64,000 nt of DNA, from assembly GCA_025531455.1 (NCBI GenBank), contig JAMYHL010000001.1, positions 1,364,001 through 1,428,000 on the forward strand. The letters run 5' to 3'. The notes beneath the pieces were generated by a model. The model ran no database searches. It was not told the DNA's origin and saw nothing but the letters and a program-made list of their open reading frames with translations. The position numbers and the translations under genes are program-made. The stretch comes from Apiotrichum sp. Y4204 (Eukaryota > Basidiomycota > Tremellomycetes > Trichosporonales > Trichosporonaceae). Of the stretch, positions 1 to 11,881 are shown in pieces (within the stretch, counting starts at the first letter, position 1; each line of letters begins with the position of its first letter).

Positions 1-1833
1 GGAGACTTGCCCTCAGGAGCCTGGGCCCTGGGTGCGCTGGGGAGACCAGGAGGTGGGCCGACGGGAGCACGAGGGTTGCGGGGCAGTTGGGTATCAGGCT
101 TCATGGGCCCAGTGGCCGGTTTTGGCGGCACCGGCTTGGGCGCCATTGGTGTGGCCGACGGCTTGGGAGGCATGCCGGATCCCTTGATGAGCTCGGCAGC
201 GTTCGGTCGAGGAGCCTGTGCCAAAGGAGCCGATGACTGCATGGGAGCGACAGGAGGAACAGGGCCCTGGCTCGCGCGATGGGCAAAGTTGAGACCTGGT
301 GTAAGTTTGCAGCAACTGGTGCGCAGCAAGTAAGACTCACCATTGCTGCTCATTTCAGCCGATACGCGACCCTCGGTGACGCGGAACAGGAGGTGGCCAC
401 AGAGGGCGTCACTGGCGTCAGATGAGGTCGGCAACAGCGAGCGACTCACGTCAGCACCCAGTGCCAGGTATTCGTCCATGTGCTGTCGTCCGCGTTGGGG
501 ACCTTCTGTACCATGGCCAACACCTTCTTGAGGAGGAGGAGTTGCGAGTCGCTGCGTGTGAGTTCCGAGTACTACCTGCACTCACCTCGAGTTTCCCTCG
601 ACACGCTCCTTGACGATATCGTAGACTGCCTGGTAGCCGTCGCGCGCGGTGACGAGCCTCTGGCGGTACGTCTCAAAGTCGCCGCTGACTGCAAAGTCGT
701 TGAATGATGCCGGGTACCGGACTGGGGGGTTAGGGCCGTCATGGAAATATAATAGAAACTCACAGTGGAGACCGCCGGAGATGGTGAGGTCAGCTTTCAC
801 AGAGAGCGCGAGGAGAGAGAGCAGGCCAGTGCGACTGATGGGCGCCGATGTGACCAAAAGTCGCGTTTCAGTGGTGTCGTAGACCTTGGCATTAGCGGGC
901 GCGCCAACAGAGTGCTGCACTTACCCTTTGCGCAGTGTCCACCAGCTCGCCAATCTGCAGCGCCGTGGTCCACATGGTTCCCTGTCCTCCCGCAATGGTA
1001 GCGAATCCCTCGCCGTTGTCGACTGATGGATCAGCGCCGATTCTCTTAAATTGACAATCCTTTCCCACTTACACATCTTGTGGAGAGCAACAGCACCGCC
1101 GAGACCGAACAGACGCAGCTTGAGGCCGGCGGTCTCAATCAGAGCAGTAGACGCCTCGTCGATGACCGTGAGGTTGTTGACCTCGTACTCGCCGGTGCGG
1201 AACTTCTCCAAAATACGGACATCCTCGATAAGGCCCCAGACGGTGAAAACGGGGACGGGGAAGGTGATTGATCCCGAGAGGAGGAGGGGGAACTGGGAGA
1301 GCGGAAAGTGGACGGACGAGTTGTTGAGCTGGTTGAGCAGCGCTGCGCGGCCAGCCTGCGGTGGGATCGAAAGGAGCTGGTTACGCGTGCCCTGTGCAAT
1401 CAGAGGCGAGTACTGCAACAGGTGCCGCAGGATCCTGCTCGCGTCAGCACGACACACGCCACCGGCCACCGGGCACGCTCACTTGTCGCCCATGCGCTCC
1501 AGCGAGTCGGCATTGAGAAACCCAAAATCGCCAGTGTGGATGACGGCGGTCGCCTCGTGGAAACGAATCAGACGATTCAGTTCATGGACTGTGCGCGAGG
1601 AAGAGGTCAGAGCACGACACACGGTGATTACTGCAACTGAGGAAGATTCAAAACTCACAGTCTCCGCGGATGTCTGCGACGCAGAGGATACGCGCCGACG
1701 ACCCGGCGAGGATGACGCGCGGCGATTGCTGTGCTGCGGACCGGACCGACTGCGGGGGAGACATGACGCCGTTGGTGTTGCTGACGGCAGAAGCCATATC
1801 GTGGTGGACGGGGGCGAAGGAGGAATCGAGCAC
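1..1833 (-). CDS. DUF2433-type calcineurin-like metallophosphoesterase, 3' end outside window
   Basis: Read on the minus strand from an ATG at 1833 (a second in-frame ATG lies at 1797). The N-terminus contains [11 protein letters not shown], then after a short intron VIHTGDFGF and SLERMGDK, which resemble the metal-binding Asp and GD motifs of calcineurin-like phosphoesterases. The next exon has [24 protein letters not shown] and LRLFGLGG, typical of the fungal DUF2433 branch. Later exons carry [20 protein letters not shown] and a C-terminal segment ending in a Pro/Ala-rich disordered tail that is still open at base 1. At least six exons are separated by introns of roughly 40-60 nt. The substrate is unknown for this family. 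The gene is truncated only by the window edge. Confidence 0.8.
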
Positions 1834-3174
1834 CGGTGATGAACGTGGTGTGTTGCAGAGCCGGAGGAGGAGGACGAGACAATGTGCTTTGCGTCAGGAG
1901 GAGTGGTGATGAGCAAAGAGGGAGTGATGTTGACAGATAGGAGAGGGGGTGAGAGAATGTCGAGAGAGAGGGAGGGAGAGAGAGAGTTGCGAGTTGCTCG
2001 TTCGAGTGGTCTGGGGTTGTTGCTGGAATGGAATGGTGCATGGGTGGTGACGATCGCCGCGCGTGGCCCAGTGCCCCTGGGCTAGCTGGGCTCCGGCTCC
2101 GAACTCTCGTCTATGACATGCATGCACCTGCAAGGCACCAAAGCACCAAAAGGACCGGCCAGCCCAGACGGGATCAATCTCACAGTCACCAAAGTGATCA
2201 AAGTGACCCTAGTCGCCAACGGTCAACACAGTTCCATGCCTTCTTCCATCTGACTCTCTGCTTCTCTTGCATCTATCACATCTCACGACAATCGCAGATT
2301 GCCCTTAAGGATGGCTTGCTGATTGCGAGTCACCTCTGTACTGAACCGTGGTGTTGAAGCTCTTATGGGCGGCGAATGTTCTGTTGACGCTTTGGCGCCG
2401 GCTGATGACGAGCTGACTCCTGACCCCGACTCTAACCTCCATCAAGAAGAAATGAAGGGAGTCTTAACATTGCGCGATCATTCTTCAGTCTCTCAACGAG
2501 CTGGATACTGGCTTTGGAGTGAGGGAGCTCCCAGTGGTGTGCCTCCATGCGATCATCTCAATTCGCAACATCTCGTCTTTTGAACACGATACACCGGCGC
2601 GTGCGGAACATACAATCCCCGCTCCTTTATTGTCAGCGGCATGGCTGGACGGCCACTCCCTAGAAAAACTCCAGTGATACACTCTGTTCCCATCCCGATC
2701 TCGCATAACGCACCGCAGCCTCAAACGCCGCGCCCCTTGGCGTCGTGGCGGTGGCCCAGGCTCGAGAAACTTGCCTGAGGTTGGGGGTCGCGAATCGTGT
2801 CATCCGGTTCTTGGAGAGCGATGCAGGCTGTGAGGGGCAGATGGAGCAACAGTTGTGTTACATCGGAGAAGCGACTGACTCGTCTGCGGACCAGATGTCG
2901 ATCTGGATCTGGATTCAACTGACTCTTCGCGTTCACCTGCTTGGATTCCAGCCACTTACAGCAGGCTTAGTCTGCACGTCGTGTGATTTGATCCGGACTA
3001 CGCACGCTCCGCGGAATATCACTCCGTACCGTCGTTGCCCTTCTCCCATAGTCCCCAACACTTCCCGCATCCCCCGGACGCACAACGTACAGCAAGCACC
3101 TACAGCCCTGCGCGCCACACATGGCCGGCCACACAACCATTTGTGCCATCCTCTTTGGCCCCCATCCCCAAAAA
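1834..3174. other. Intergenic region with no supported gene
   Basis: About 1.3 kb upstream of the DUF2433 gene. Short open frames exist on both strands, but none shows a recognisable domain or splice pattern. 1930-1995 is rich in GA on the plus strand (pyrimidine-rich on the minus strand), as expected for the leader of the minus-strand gene. Confidence 0.5.
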
Positions 3175-3278
3175 GGCCCTTGCCCGGATTTGAACCGAGG
3201 ACCACTCCCAGACAGACGCGTTGCGCCCGGCATCCTTCGATCCCGAAGGGAGTATGATAGCGACTACACCACAAGAGC
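3175..3278 (-). tRNA. tRNA-Pro(CGG) with intron
   Basis: The minus strand folds as a tRNA. Acceptor arm GCTCTTG pairs with CAAGGGC. The T arm is CTCGG-TTCAAAT-CCGGG and the anticodon stem is CTCCC/GGGAG. The anticodon loop reads TT-CGG-G followed by an insert of about 31 nt placed right after position 37, the normal place for a nuclear tRNA intron. CGG reads proline codon CCG, and G at position 37 suits tRNA-Pro. A run of five T lies immediately downstream (3174 to 3170), a Pol III terminator. The D-stem pairs only weakly in my hand fold. Confidence 0.85.
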
Positions 3279-3955
3279 CCTAGAGATGGGGAACTGAGGG
3301 TGGGTGGCGGTGGAGATCGGTGAGCTGGGGCATTGGGATGGATGCAGTGTCGACGAGGTCAGAAGGGCTCGGGAGCTGGAGCGGATCGTTTGTTAGAGGT
3401 TGCTTGATAGCGCCTCCGTTTGTGGGGTGCGTTGGCAGCAGGTCATCTTGTCTATTTTGTGTTCGTGGCGGTTTATTGTCAGTAGTCGATATGAGGTGTT
3501 TCGAGGCCATTGCCCTCAACCGTGCTCCTCGTAATGTACTTCTGCTGCAGCCTCGATTTCTTGGCTGTACGTATCTCTTCTGCCCTGTCATCAACCTGAA
3601 AAGTTCTGTCTTTTTTTCTTGTATTTTCTTTCATCCTCTTCTTGTTCAATCTTATCTTCTTATCTTTTGTTTCTTTTAATTCTTATTAAATTTCTTGCTC
3701 TTCCGCGTCCATTACCGCTTCTCCTCCACAACTCTCGTCCTCTACAGTACTCTCTTTCCTCTGACCCATCTATTTTATCTTACGCCATTCCTTGCCGTAC
3801 ATCATCTCTCTGCCTGCCCCTTAGCACGGGTTAGCTTCCCCCTGCCCGAATTCCAAGCTGACAATCCAGTGCTCCAGACTGCGCGACTGCGCTCGTACGC
3901 ACCCGCGCACAGCGCCCCGCCCTGCGAGTAAAAGGGTAATCGCCATTCGGCGCTG
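3279..3955. other. AT- and pyrimidine-rich spacer between two tRNA genes
   Basis: No gene is supported. 3595-3830 is strikingly T/C-rich on the plus strand and more AT-rich than its surroundings. This is low-complexity spacer. Confidence 0.5.
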
Positions 3956-4046
3956 CTCTCAATCGGAGAATTGAACTCCGGTCTCCCGCGTTCACGCTGT
4001 TATCGGCGATGACAAGCGAGCATACTAGCCACTATACGAATTGAGA
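3956..4046 (-). tRNA. tRNA-Asp(GTC) with intron
   Basis: On the minus strand the acceptor TCTCAAT pairs with ATTGAGA. The anticodon stem CTCGC/GCGGG encloses TT-GTC-A, followed by an intron of about 19 nt and a final C. The T arm is CGGAG-TTCAATT-CTCCG. The GTC anticodon reads Asp. The intron sits just 3' of position 37. A TTTT run lies 23 nt downstream. Confidence 0.9.
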
Positions 4047-4398
4047 TTGCTGAACGAGAAGGTGGCATGCCCAGGACGGGGAGTGGAAGATAGAGACGTT
4101 GACGGTGAGTCTCAATAGGTGACGATTTGGTCGCAGAACTCCCCACATGCGCAGACGTGCTTTTCTGACAGCTGCGTGTCCGCTTCCTCAGTCAGGACGG
4201 CAGGAGAATATCGGTAGAGTCCTCATCTTTCGCTGTATATCTTTCCCTCCTTCCTCAGTACACCATTTTCATGTTTTGTGAAAGCTGCGTGTGCGTTTTC
4301 CTCGACGTCTTACTTTAAAGCCGCACAACAACCACACCAGCGGTGTGCGTTTACCACCCCAAAGCTCATGTCCGCCCCAATTTTCCTCAATTTATCCC
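4047..4398. other. Spacer between tRNA-Asp and tRNA-Thr
   Basis: About 350 bp in which no coding or RNA feature was recognised. Confidence 0.5.
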
Positions 4399-4470
4399 GC
4401 CCCGTTAGCTCAGTGGTAGAGCGTGTCACTAGTAATGACAAGGTCAGTCGTTCAAGTCGGCTACGGGGCA
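4399..4470 (+). tRNA. tRNA-Thr(AGT)
   Basis: A complete 72-nt cloverleaf without intron. Acceptor GCCCCGT pairs with ACGGGGC. The D arm carries AGCTCAGTGGTAGAGC, the anticodon stem is TGTCA/TGACA around CT-AGT-AA, and the T arm is AGTCG-TTCAAGT-CGGCT. Discriminator A. T5 terminator at 4475-4479. Confidence 0.95.
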
Positions 4471-4695
4471 TACGTTTTTGGATGGGAGGGATCCGCGATC
4501 GATCCCTGCCAAGGGCGGAACCGAAGCCTCTTTTTGCTGATGCGCTGATCCATGATCCAAATGCAGGATCCAAATCCAGACCTCCACCACGCGCCACGTC
4601 AAGATCCAAGCTCCCAAACCAAGGATGAGATCACCATCTCTTCCTGTCATCATCATCAACAACCCCTCGACCTCCCCACCTTCCCTTCACCCGCG

Positions 4696-5287
4696 ATGCG
4701 CCCGCTGCTCGCCGTTGTCCTCCTCTCGCTCGCGAGCGGTGCAGCCGCCAACTTTGGCAACTTTTTCCAGCAGGCGTTCAACTTTGGACAACAGCAGCAA
4801 CAGCAGCAGGAGCCGCGGCGGCAGCGCGAGCATAAGGGGTGGCATGAGATGCATGAGTGTGAGTCTCGGAGTAGGGCGAGGGCTGGGGCGCGTAGCGTGT
4901 GAGTAGTGGGAAGATAAGCGAAGACTCCGAGAGATGATGGTTTGCGCGAGCCTCCCCCGTCGAGTATGCTGACGACAGTACCGTGTCGCGCGGGGTACGT
5001 GTGTCCCGGGGCGCTCGCGTGCGTGCCCACGCCGGCAGACTGTCCGTGCCCGTATCCGTGAGTCAGATGAGCGGCATGAGCGGGCTATCCTGGGTGAATT
5101 GTACTTCTGTTTTCCCCAGACGCTCACCGGCTCTATCTCTGATATCACTAGTAAACTGACTTTTCTCAGCGAGGACACGAAATGTGTCATTCCCGACGAC
5201 CGGCCGCGGGACGAGGGCGAGGGCCCGCCGTTCGTGTGCGTCCGCGGCGAGTGTGCGGATGTGCTGCGCTTCTCGGCCCCGATATAG
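4696..5287 (+). CDS. LCL2: Lcl2-like small secreted cysteine protein
   Basis: Three exons. Exon 1 starts MRPLLAVVLLSLASGAAANF, a classic cleavable signal peptide, followed by FFQQAFNFG and a poly-Gln stretch like the N-terminus of fungal Lcl2 proteins. The intron acceptor at 4978 restores the frame into PCRAGYVCPGALACVP and DCPCPYP. The last exon gives EDTKCVIPDD and ends SAPI-stop at 5287. The CPG-LACV and CPCP cysteine blocks are the family signature. Yeast Lcl2 was named from a long chronological lifespan phenotype and has been linked to ER-associated degradation. The protein is about 120 residues, the usual family size. An upstream in-frame ATG at 4552 was not chosen because it would bury the signal peptide. 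Confidence 0.85.
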
Positions 5288-5355
5288 GAGAGCACAGCGA
5301 GCACAGCGGGCGATAATATATGTAGATTGACTACGAGGGTGCATGTACCAGTATA

Positions 5356-6749
5356 TCAATACACGGGGAAGCGCGGGTCCACGTCCCGCGTCCACGCGCC
5401 GAGACCACCGCGCACATCCTGCACTTTGGCATCTGGACGGGAGGCACGGAGCGCTGCGGCGGCGAGCTGCGAGTCGTTGCCGCGCCGACAGAGGAAGACT
5501 GTGCGCTGCGCCGCGGGGAGATTCTCTGGCGCTGCGAGGATCGTCGCGAGCGGGATATCTGGCGTCAGAAAAAATATAAAATAAACATACGACGTACTGG
5601 TCGTATTTGGTAACGAGCAGATTGCGTACTCGACCACAGGGCGCGTATCCACCACCAAAACCTCCGGCGACGAGAGGACACCCCGCAGGTCCTGCCGTCA
5701 GCTCCCTTCCCCAGCCCCCCAGCTCAACAACTCACCGTCACGCCGATGCGGTCCCCCGGCGCACCCGGCACCGCCCCCGTACGCTCGTCCACCTCTGGGC
5801 CGCAGAACGCCGCATAGTCCTGCTGCTCGGGATTAACCCCTTTTGCACAGCTACAATCCGCTCTTGGCCCGCGCATGCGCACCGTGCGCACCATCGGACT
5901 GCCTCCGAGATGGAGGACATGGAGGACCGGCGCCCCTCCCGAACCCATCAACACGCCCAGTGCCGCCGCCGCCATCCCGCTCCCGACCATGCCCGTAACG
6001 GGACCCCAGACGCCCGCGTCGTCGCACCGCGCACTCGCCCCCGCACGCGGCCACACGCAGCGGTAGCATGCGCGCGGCTTCTTCTCCGTCCCGTCCGTCC
6101 ATTCACCGCTGTACACCGCCCACTGGCCCGCGGCGCCGACCGCCGCCCCAGAAACGAGCGGGAGGCCGAGCGCAGCCGCCGCGTCGGCAAGAAGGTACCG
6201 CGTGAACGGCCGGTCCGTGCAGTCGACGAGGAGATCGTGGGCGGCGAGCTGCGCGCGGCAAGTGGAGGGGAGGACGGGGTCGGGATGCGGTATGATTTCG
6301 ACGTGCGGGTTGATCCTGCCATCAGCGCGGAATTACTTTCCATACAATTCTTGTACACACGCGTTCAGAGCGAGCTTTGCGCTCTGGGCCTTGTTCCACC
6401 CCACGCGCTCGGTCGTGTGCAATACCTGCCGATGGAGGTTGGATGCCGAGACGGTGTCGTGGTCGAAGATGCTGATGTGCCCGACGCCCGCGCCCGCAAG
6501 GTACTGCAGGAGCGGGCAGCCGAGGCCGCCTGCGCCGATGACTGCGACGCGGGCCGCGCGGAGGGCGAGCTGGCCTGGGTGTCAGTGTGGAGAGTGAGAG
6601 GACAGAGGATGTCGGTAGATCCCCCGCCACTGCAGCTCACCTGGCAGACCCCACTCGGGCATGATCATCTGCCGCCCGTACCGCTGGTACTCATCCGCAG
6701 AGAGCGGCCATTCGCCAGTGTCGTTTGTGTGCGAGTCTGGTGGTGTCAT
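5356..6749 (-). CDS. UBA4: Uba4/MOCS3-type E1 adenylyltransferase with rhodanese domain
   Basis: Activates the ubiquitin-like sulfur carrier Urm1 by adenylation and thiocarboxylation, for s2U34 tRNA thiolation and urmylation. The N-terminal ThiF/E1 domain begins near [14 protein letters not shown], has the nucleotide loop [14 protein letters not shown] and HRQVLH, then [14 protein letters not shown]. The CYRC zinc pair is followed by [14 protein letters not shown], which holds the catalytic-cysteine position. A second Cys pair lies in CSC. The C-terminal rhodanese domain has the active loop [10 protein letters not shown] and the typical end [20 protein letters not shown]. Introns use GTGAGT donors, and one ends in CTGACGGCAG at 5701-5692. 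The start at 6749 is overlapped by the stop of an 8-codon upstream ORF. Confidence 0.92.
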
Positions 6750-6772
6750 TGTGGGATGGGTGTCAACAACAT
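6746..6772 (-). promoter_or_regulatory. 8-codon upstream ORF whose stop overlaps the UBA4 start (ATGA)
   Basis: The minus strand reads ATG at 6772, eight codons (MLLTPIPQ), then TGA at 6748-6746. The TGA shares two bases with the UBA4 ATG at 6749-6747, giving ATGA. Such overlap is compatible with termination-reinitiation control of UBA4 translation, if the transcript begins upstream of 6772. Confidence 0.5.
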
Positions 6773-7033
6773 GGGGGGTGGAGGAGGTTCAACTTTTTAG
6801 GCTGGTCAATGTCCGACCTCCACTTGTGCGTCACAGGCGTCCACGAGAGAAATCAAGGATGACCAGATGTCCACTCTGCATGTATTGCACCTGTTGATCC
6901 CCCACAATCATCTCCACTACTGCATTCTGACTACGCTCACGCCCGCGCCGCTCCACTCGCGCTAGGGATCTGGGTATGTGCATATGCTACTAAATTAGTC
7001 TCTCGCGAGACACTACGTTTTGCGGCCTGCGGC

Positions 7034-8852
7034 TTAGAGCTCGTCGTGCGAGGGGGCCTCGTCGTCGTCGTCGTCGGCCGGTCCGTCGTCGTCCTCCTTG
7101 GGCTTGTCCTCGGCCGCTGCGCGCTTCTCACCAGCAGAGACGGGCGACTTGCGCGACTCCTCAATGTACTCGACAAGGTTCTCGAGCGAGCGGTCGCCGT
7201 TGTAGTCGAGCCACTCGTTGGTGCCGGCGGGACGGAACTTGAGCGTCGGGTAGCCAGAGATACGGAAGGGAGCGTCAAGAGGAAGGTCGTTCTCGGTAGC
7301 GTCCATCTGGGCAATGACAACGTTCGAGTTCTTGTACTTCTCGCCAAGGGTGTCCCAGATGGGGGCGAGACGCTGGCAGTGACCACACCAGGGGGCGTAG
7401 AACTCGGCAAAGACGTCCTTGGTCTCGTCGTCGACAAGCTGCGACCAGCCGTCGGCGGTGAGCTTCCAGACGGGGCCGTCCTGGGTCTCGGGCACGGGCT
7501 GCGACTTGACGGTGGGCTTGATGTCACCCTTGAGGGCGCCAGTGACAAACTTCTCAATGGCGGCGCCGGTCACCTTCTCGGGAAGGACGTACTTGGTCTG
7601 CGACGAAATGTCCTGGAGGACAAAGCCGGGAAGGTTCTCAACGTCGACACCAAGCGACTTGCCGTACTCGCCAAACTTCTTGGCGTCAATGTAGACAAAG
7701 TTGACGAGACCACGCTGCGACTTGGCAAACTTGGTGGCGTCCTTGATGATGGCGGTGCGAGCGGCCTCCTCCTCCGGGTCGGCAAAGATGTAACCGATGG
7801 GGATGCCGTGCTCGGCGTAGTTGGCAAAGTTCTCGGGGCCAAGCTCGTCAAAGATGGGGATCGACTGGGCCTTGACAAACTTGGGGAGCTCCTCGGCGGT
7901 GATCTCGCCGTCAAAGGTGACGGCTCCGTCGTCAAACTCCTTGTAGAGAACGACAGCGGGGAGCTTGGGCTTGCCGGCGAGCTTGGGAAGCTCAGAGCCC
8001 TCAAACTTGCCAAAGACATAGTTGTCGCGGGCAGTGTTGGCGTACTCCTCAAACGCCTTGGGAACGGGGTGCTTGGCGTCACCGTAGGCAACGACGACGC
8101 TAATGTCAGACGTGACTTTTAGTATTCTACTCACACCTTGTCGGTCTTGGTGAAGTCGTCGTGGGTCTCCGGGGTGAGCTCGGTGATGGCGGGGAGGCTC
8201 TGCTTGTTCATGTACGAGACGATACCGTCGGCCTTGCGGGGACCGTTGTAGTCGACGGGGACACCGTTACGGAACACCTTGAGGGTGGGGTAGCCGTTGA
8301 CATCGTACTTCTGGCAGACGTCCTGCTCGACGGTGCAGTCGACCTTGGCGAGCTTGATGCCGTTCTTCTTGAGGATGGTCGCGGCCTCCTCGTAGTGAGG
8401 AGCAAGGCTGAAGGTTAGTCAGCTGTTCGGGAAGCGGTCGGCAAACTAACTTCTTGCAGTGGCCACACCCTGCGGTGTTAGTACTGATACCAGTAGATCA
8501 CAAGTAGGAAACTTACAAGGAGCGAAGAACCTGTATGACAGAGCAGGGGAGTCGGCGTCAGCACATGGTCATGATGGTCATGAGATTGGGGCGAGCGACA
8601 CGGCTAACGCAGCGATGCAGGGCAAGGAGTTACGAGCTGGATGCGAGATGTGCCTTGGAGCTCGAGTCCCGCCCTACACGCCATGCGTTTCCTCGCCTTC
8701 CCTCCACGCTCTACCACTACTTACTCGACAAGAGCGAGGTCGGCGCCAAAGACCTCACCCTCAAAGTTGGCCTGGGTGAGGTCGACGACGTCCGAGGCGA
8801 CGGCGAAGCCGGTGAGGATGGGGAGGAGGGCGAGGAGGGAGGAGACGCGCAT
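7034..8852 (-). CDS. PDI1: Protein disulfide isomerase, ER lumen (HDEL)
   Basis: Forms and rearranges disulfides in the ER. The start at 8852 gives MRVSSLLALLPILTG, a signal peptide. The first thioredoxin domain has FFAPWCGHCK; the codon for its Trp is split by an intron (acceptor side near 8475). The redox-inactive b and b' region follows (GLVNFVYIDAKKFGEYG, LPGFVLQDI). The second active site is FYAPWCGHCQRLAPIW. An acidic tail ends in HDEL-stop at 7034, the fungal ER retrieval signal. Five exons; total about 495 residues, normal for PDI. The intron at about 8104-8134 ends CTGACATTAG. The large plus-strand open frame in the same place is a shadow. Confidence 0.95.
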
Positions 8853-11800
8853 TGTCCGTTGGAGAGAAAGAAGGTGGAAAGAGTAAAGAAAAGGGAAAAG
8901 AGAAAGGGAGAGAGGTGGGAAGTGCGATTGAGAAGATGAACCTGGTGATTATTAAGGGAGGTGCAGTAGAGCGGGGTTGGATTAGTAGTGAATTACTGTA
9001 CTCGCTCTTGTTGGTGACGCGTGTCACTTTCCAAAAGACAATAAACGCCACTTATGCTTCTGCTCTCGTACCCGGCCGGCTGAGCCGGTAGCAGAGCCCG
9101 CACCGCGTCGCGTGGGGCCCTCCACGTCGACAACAAGCACAGCCAAATACATAAACTAAACTTTCTTATTCAATCCTCCCTCCATCACCCGCCATTTGGC
9201 TGCTACTAGCTACTACGCGTACGCGCGTCTTGCGAGCTTGCGATATATGACTCACAAACAGCTAGCTGCTCTAGCTTTTCCAGCTGGGACATCCGCGCCC
9301 CCGATCCCTGGGGCCGGCCCGCATCGGATACAGATAAATGTCATTCCAGCGCCGCCCGTGGCCACTGGGCACTGCACTGCAACGGAGTGGAAACCCAAGT
9401 TTGTACACTGCACTGCCTGTTTACGGCACTCCCGATGGAATACGGAATAAGAGTAGTATGGGAACATAGGCCCAACGGCCTTGGCGTGAGCAGAAATGGT
9501 GAGCAGGACAAAACCAAGAGGCTAGAGATCCAGAGACCAGAGTACCAGAGAGCCAAGACGAGACACGTCAAGATGGGACAGACAGCGAAAGGAGATGCGG
9601 CCCGGGCGGGCAGGACCCACGCGACGCGCCGCCAGAAGCGGATCGGTCAAGTGGAATGCTTGGGATCCTGATATCCAGGGAGATTATTGGAGAGCCATGA
9701 ACCCTTGGGAGGAATGACACTAATCACTTTTGATATGTGGCGCACCGCAGATTTGGATCGACACTAATGGTGTCTGCATGTCTTTGCTTCTCGCTGATCA
9801 TAGTAATCATTTATTAATGGACAAATCAAAGATGAGCAAGGAACAACTACTAGTTTAGTTTAGCTTAGCTTCTGATAGCTGATAGCTTTTCCTACATGTC
9901 GCTAGCTCTTTTGGCTCTAGCACTCTAGCCTGCTCTGCATGCCCATGCCGATAATCATTGGGATGGGCCCCGCTCGATCCCCACTTGCCACCAGCGCACC
10001 ACCCGGTAAAGTCCAAAGCCTCAGAGTTCCAAAGATCAAAAACGCAATCCCGGGTCAAGGTTATCATGGCTGTAAACGGCGCTAATTGTACCCCTGGCTT
10101 CAGATTGCACGATGCACGATGCGCTGCAGTGGCCCAGTGGCGGGCGTTGGTCAGGGAGTTCAGCGCGTGTCGTGGTCCTCCTTGATATCTTGATCGCCGA
10201 TCCCGTCGATCCGTCGATCTGCTGATTTGAGGAGCTCGGACGCGCTGATCATCGCTGATCATCACTGATCAGGCGCTAATCGCGAGTTTCGTATGCGGTT
10301 TGTGTGTGAGTCTAGTAATGATCAACGCGTCGATCATTGTTCCCCAGTCTACTTCTATATTCTGGAAAACGTTGCCCCACCACACCTCAGCCATGACCCA
10401 GCTCATCCCAGCTCAAGATGCTCACCAGCTCACCAGATCACCAGCTGATTGGCATGATTGGAGCTTTTCAAAGGCATTTGTGGACATGTGGACTATGCAA
10501 CTCGGGTCATATCTCCAGTTCCCCCAGTCGCAATGGCTGTTACTCCAATCTGCCGGCTACCCACTCTCGCGCAGGATCATGATATTGCGAAAACAGATGC
10601 ACAGCTGGACAGATACTCCACGCCATGATCGCAAATTAAGACTTGCGCGTCGACCGCATCCCGGCGCCGGCCGCCACATACATGCCACGCGCCACGTCGC
10701 TGGTGGCTTCAGCAGGAGTGACGGTGTCCCGGGCCACTGGCCACTGGATCAGGTGAGCACTGGTCCTGCCCACCCCAATCCCGACGGGTCTGGGATCCGA
10801 TATCCGGGGTCGATGCAATCATGGGATGAGACCGTCGCAGTCGAGCCCAGCCGCAGATCCCAGTTGTCCCGGTGCTCCGCCCCGTCTCTCTCGATGTGGG
10901 CACACGACACACGATCACACGACCAGGACGAAACGTAATCTGGAACACGCGACAGAGCATACGTGGTACGTGGTATCTCCAAAGTGGACGGCAACTCGGA
11001 TATGGGACCAGGTCGTGGGTTGACACATGCACGCAGACGCTCATTACGAGATCCAGATCCAGATTTCCTCTCTCTGCATCTTGGGATCTCCGAGGTCGGT
11101 CTGCCTGGGTTCGAGGTAGTACCCCGCGGAGAAGCCCGGGGTGGAGTGAATAACCCCTCTGTGCCGCGGCGCCTCGGCACGGGTACTAGGCTAAGGAAGA
11201 CAATTCGGATTGATCTTGTTGGGCAGCTGGACAGTGCTTCCGTAACGACATGAACTGAAGCGATATCTTACTCGTGCTCGACCTCCGGGTCTCCAAAAGT
11301 CGATTCTTCGCATGCACAACTACTGATGTGTTTATCAAAGGATTGAATGTTGGAAGCAACAGGCTCTGTTAATTTAAGCGAGATTGACGCCCAGCTTTGG
11401 GTTGTGATTGATATGAGAGAGAGAAAAAGGTGCGGAGCCAGATTTCGGATGGCTCGGATCTCCGTCCGTCGCTGGTCTCACCAAAGAGATTGGCCGCGCG
11501 CGGGAAAAAAAAGTCCACCCTGGCTTGTTCCCCACCTCTGCTCTGCATGCTCCGCTGCTCTGCTCCGGGGGTCTTCGAGAACAACGGCTATCTCTCCGTC
11601 TGTCTGAAAGCATATCCCAATCTCTCCCTCTCCCCTTCTCCACAAAAACACACCCACCCACACCCATCTCCCTCTCCGACACGGCAGTACAACAGCCCCA
11701 CGTCGAGCAGGAAGAACGGTATACGGTCATCGTCAGCGGTCACCCCCCTTTCACACCCTGTGCATAGCTGGTTCATCGCGACCGCTCATCGAGGGCTGAT

Positions 11801-11881
11801 TTCTGATTTCCCCCCGGGTAGTTCCTCCCGTCCCCCCCCTCCTTTTTCCGTCGCCCCTTTTCTACCATTCTCGGCGATACC
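8853..11881. other. 3 kb divergent intergenic region between PDI1 and CLU1
   Basis: No gene supported. The PDI side has the imperfect palindrome GTGACGCGTGTCAC at 9014-9027. Small direct repeats occur: TAGTTTAGTTTAGCTTAGC near 9852, alternating GATCATC/GATCAG near 10245-10272, and CAGCTCA-like repeats near 10395-10450. 11610-11880 is strongly C/T-rich, consistent with the CLU1 leader. Short ORFs here lack splice-consistent or family features. Confidence 0.5.

Noticed and set aside
5607..6800. 397-codon plus-strand frame
   Set aside because: Antisense to UBA4, which has full domain and splice support.
7046..8122. 358-codon plus-strand frame
   Set aside because: Antisense to the main PDI exon; Val/Gly/Leu-rich shadow translation.
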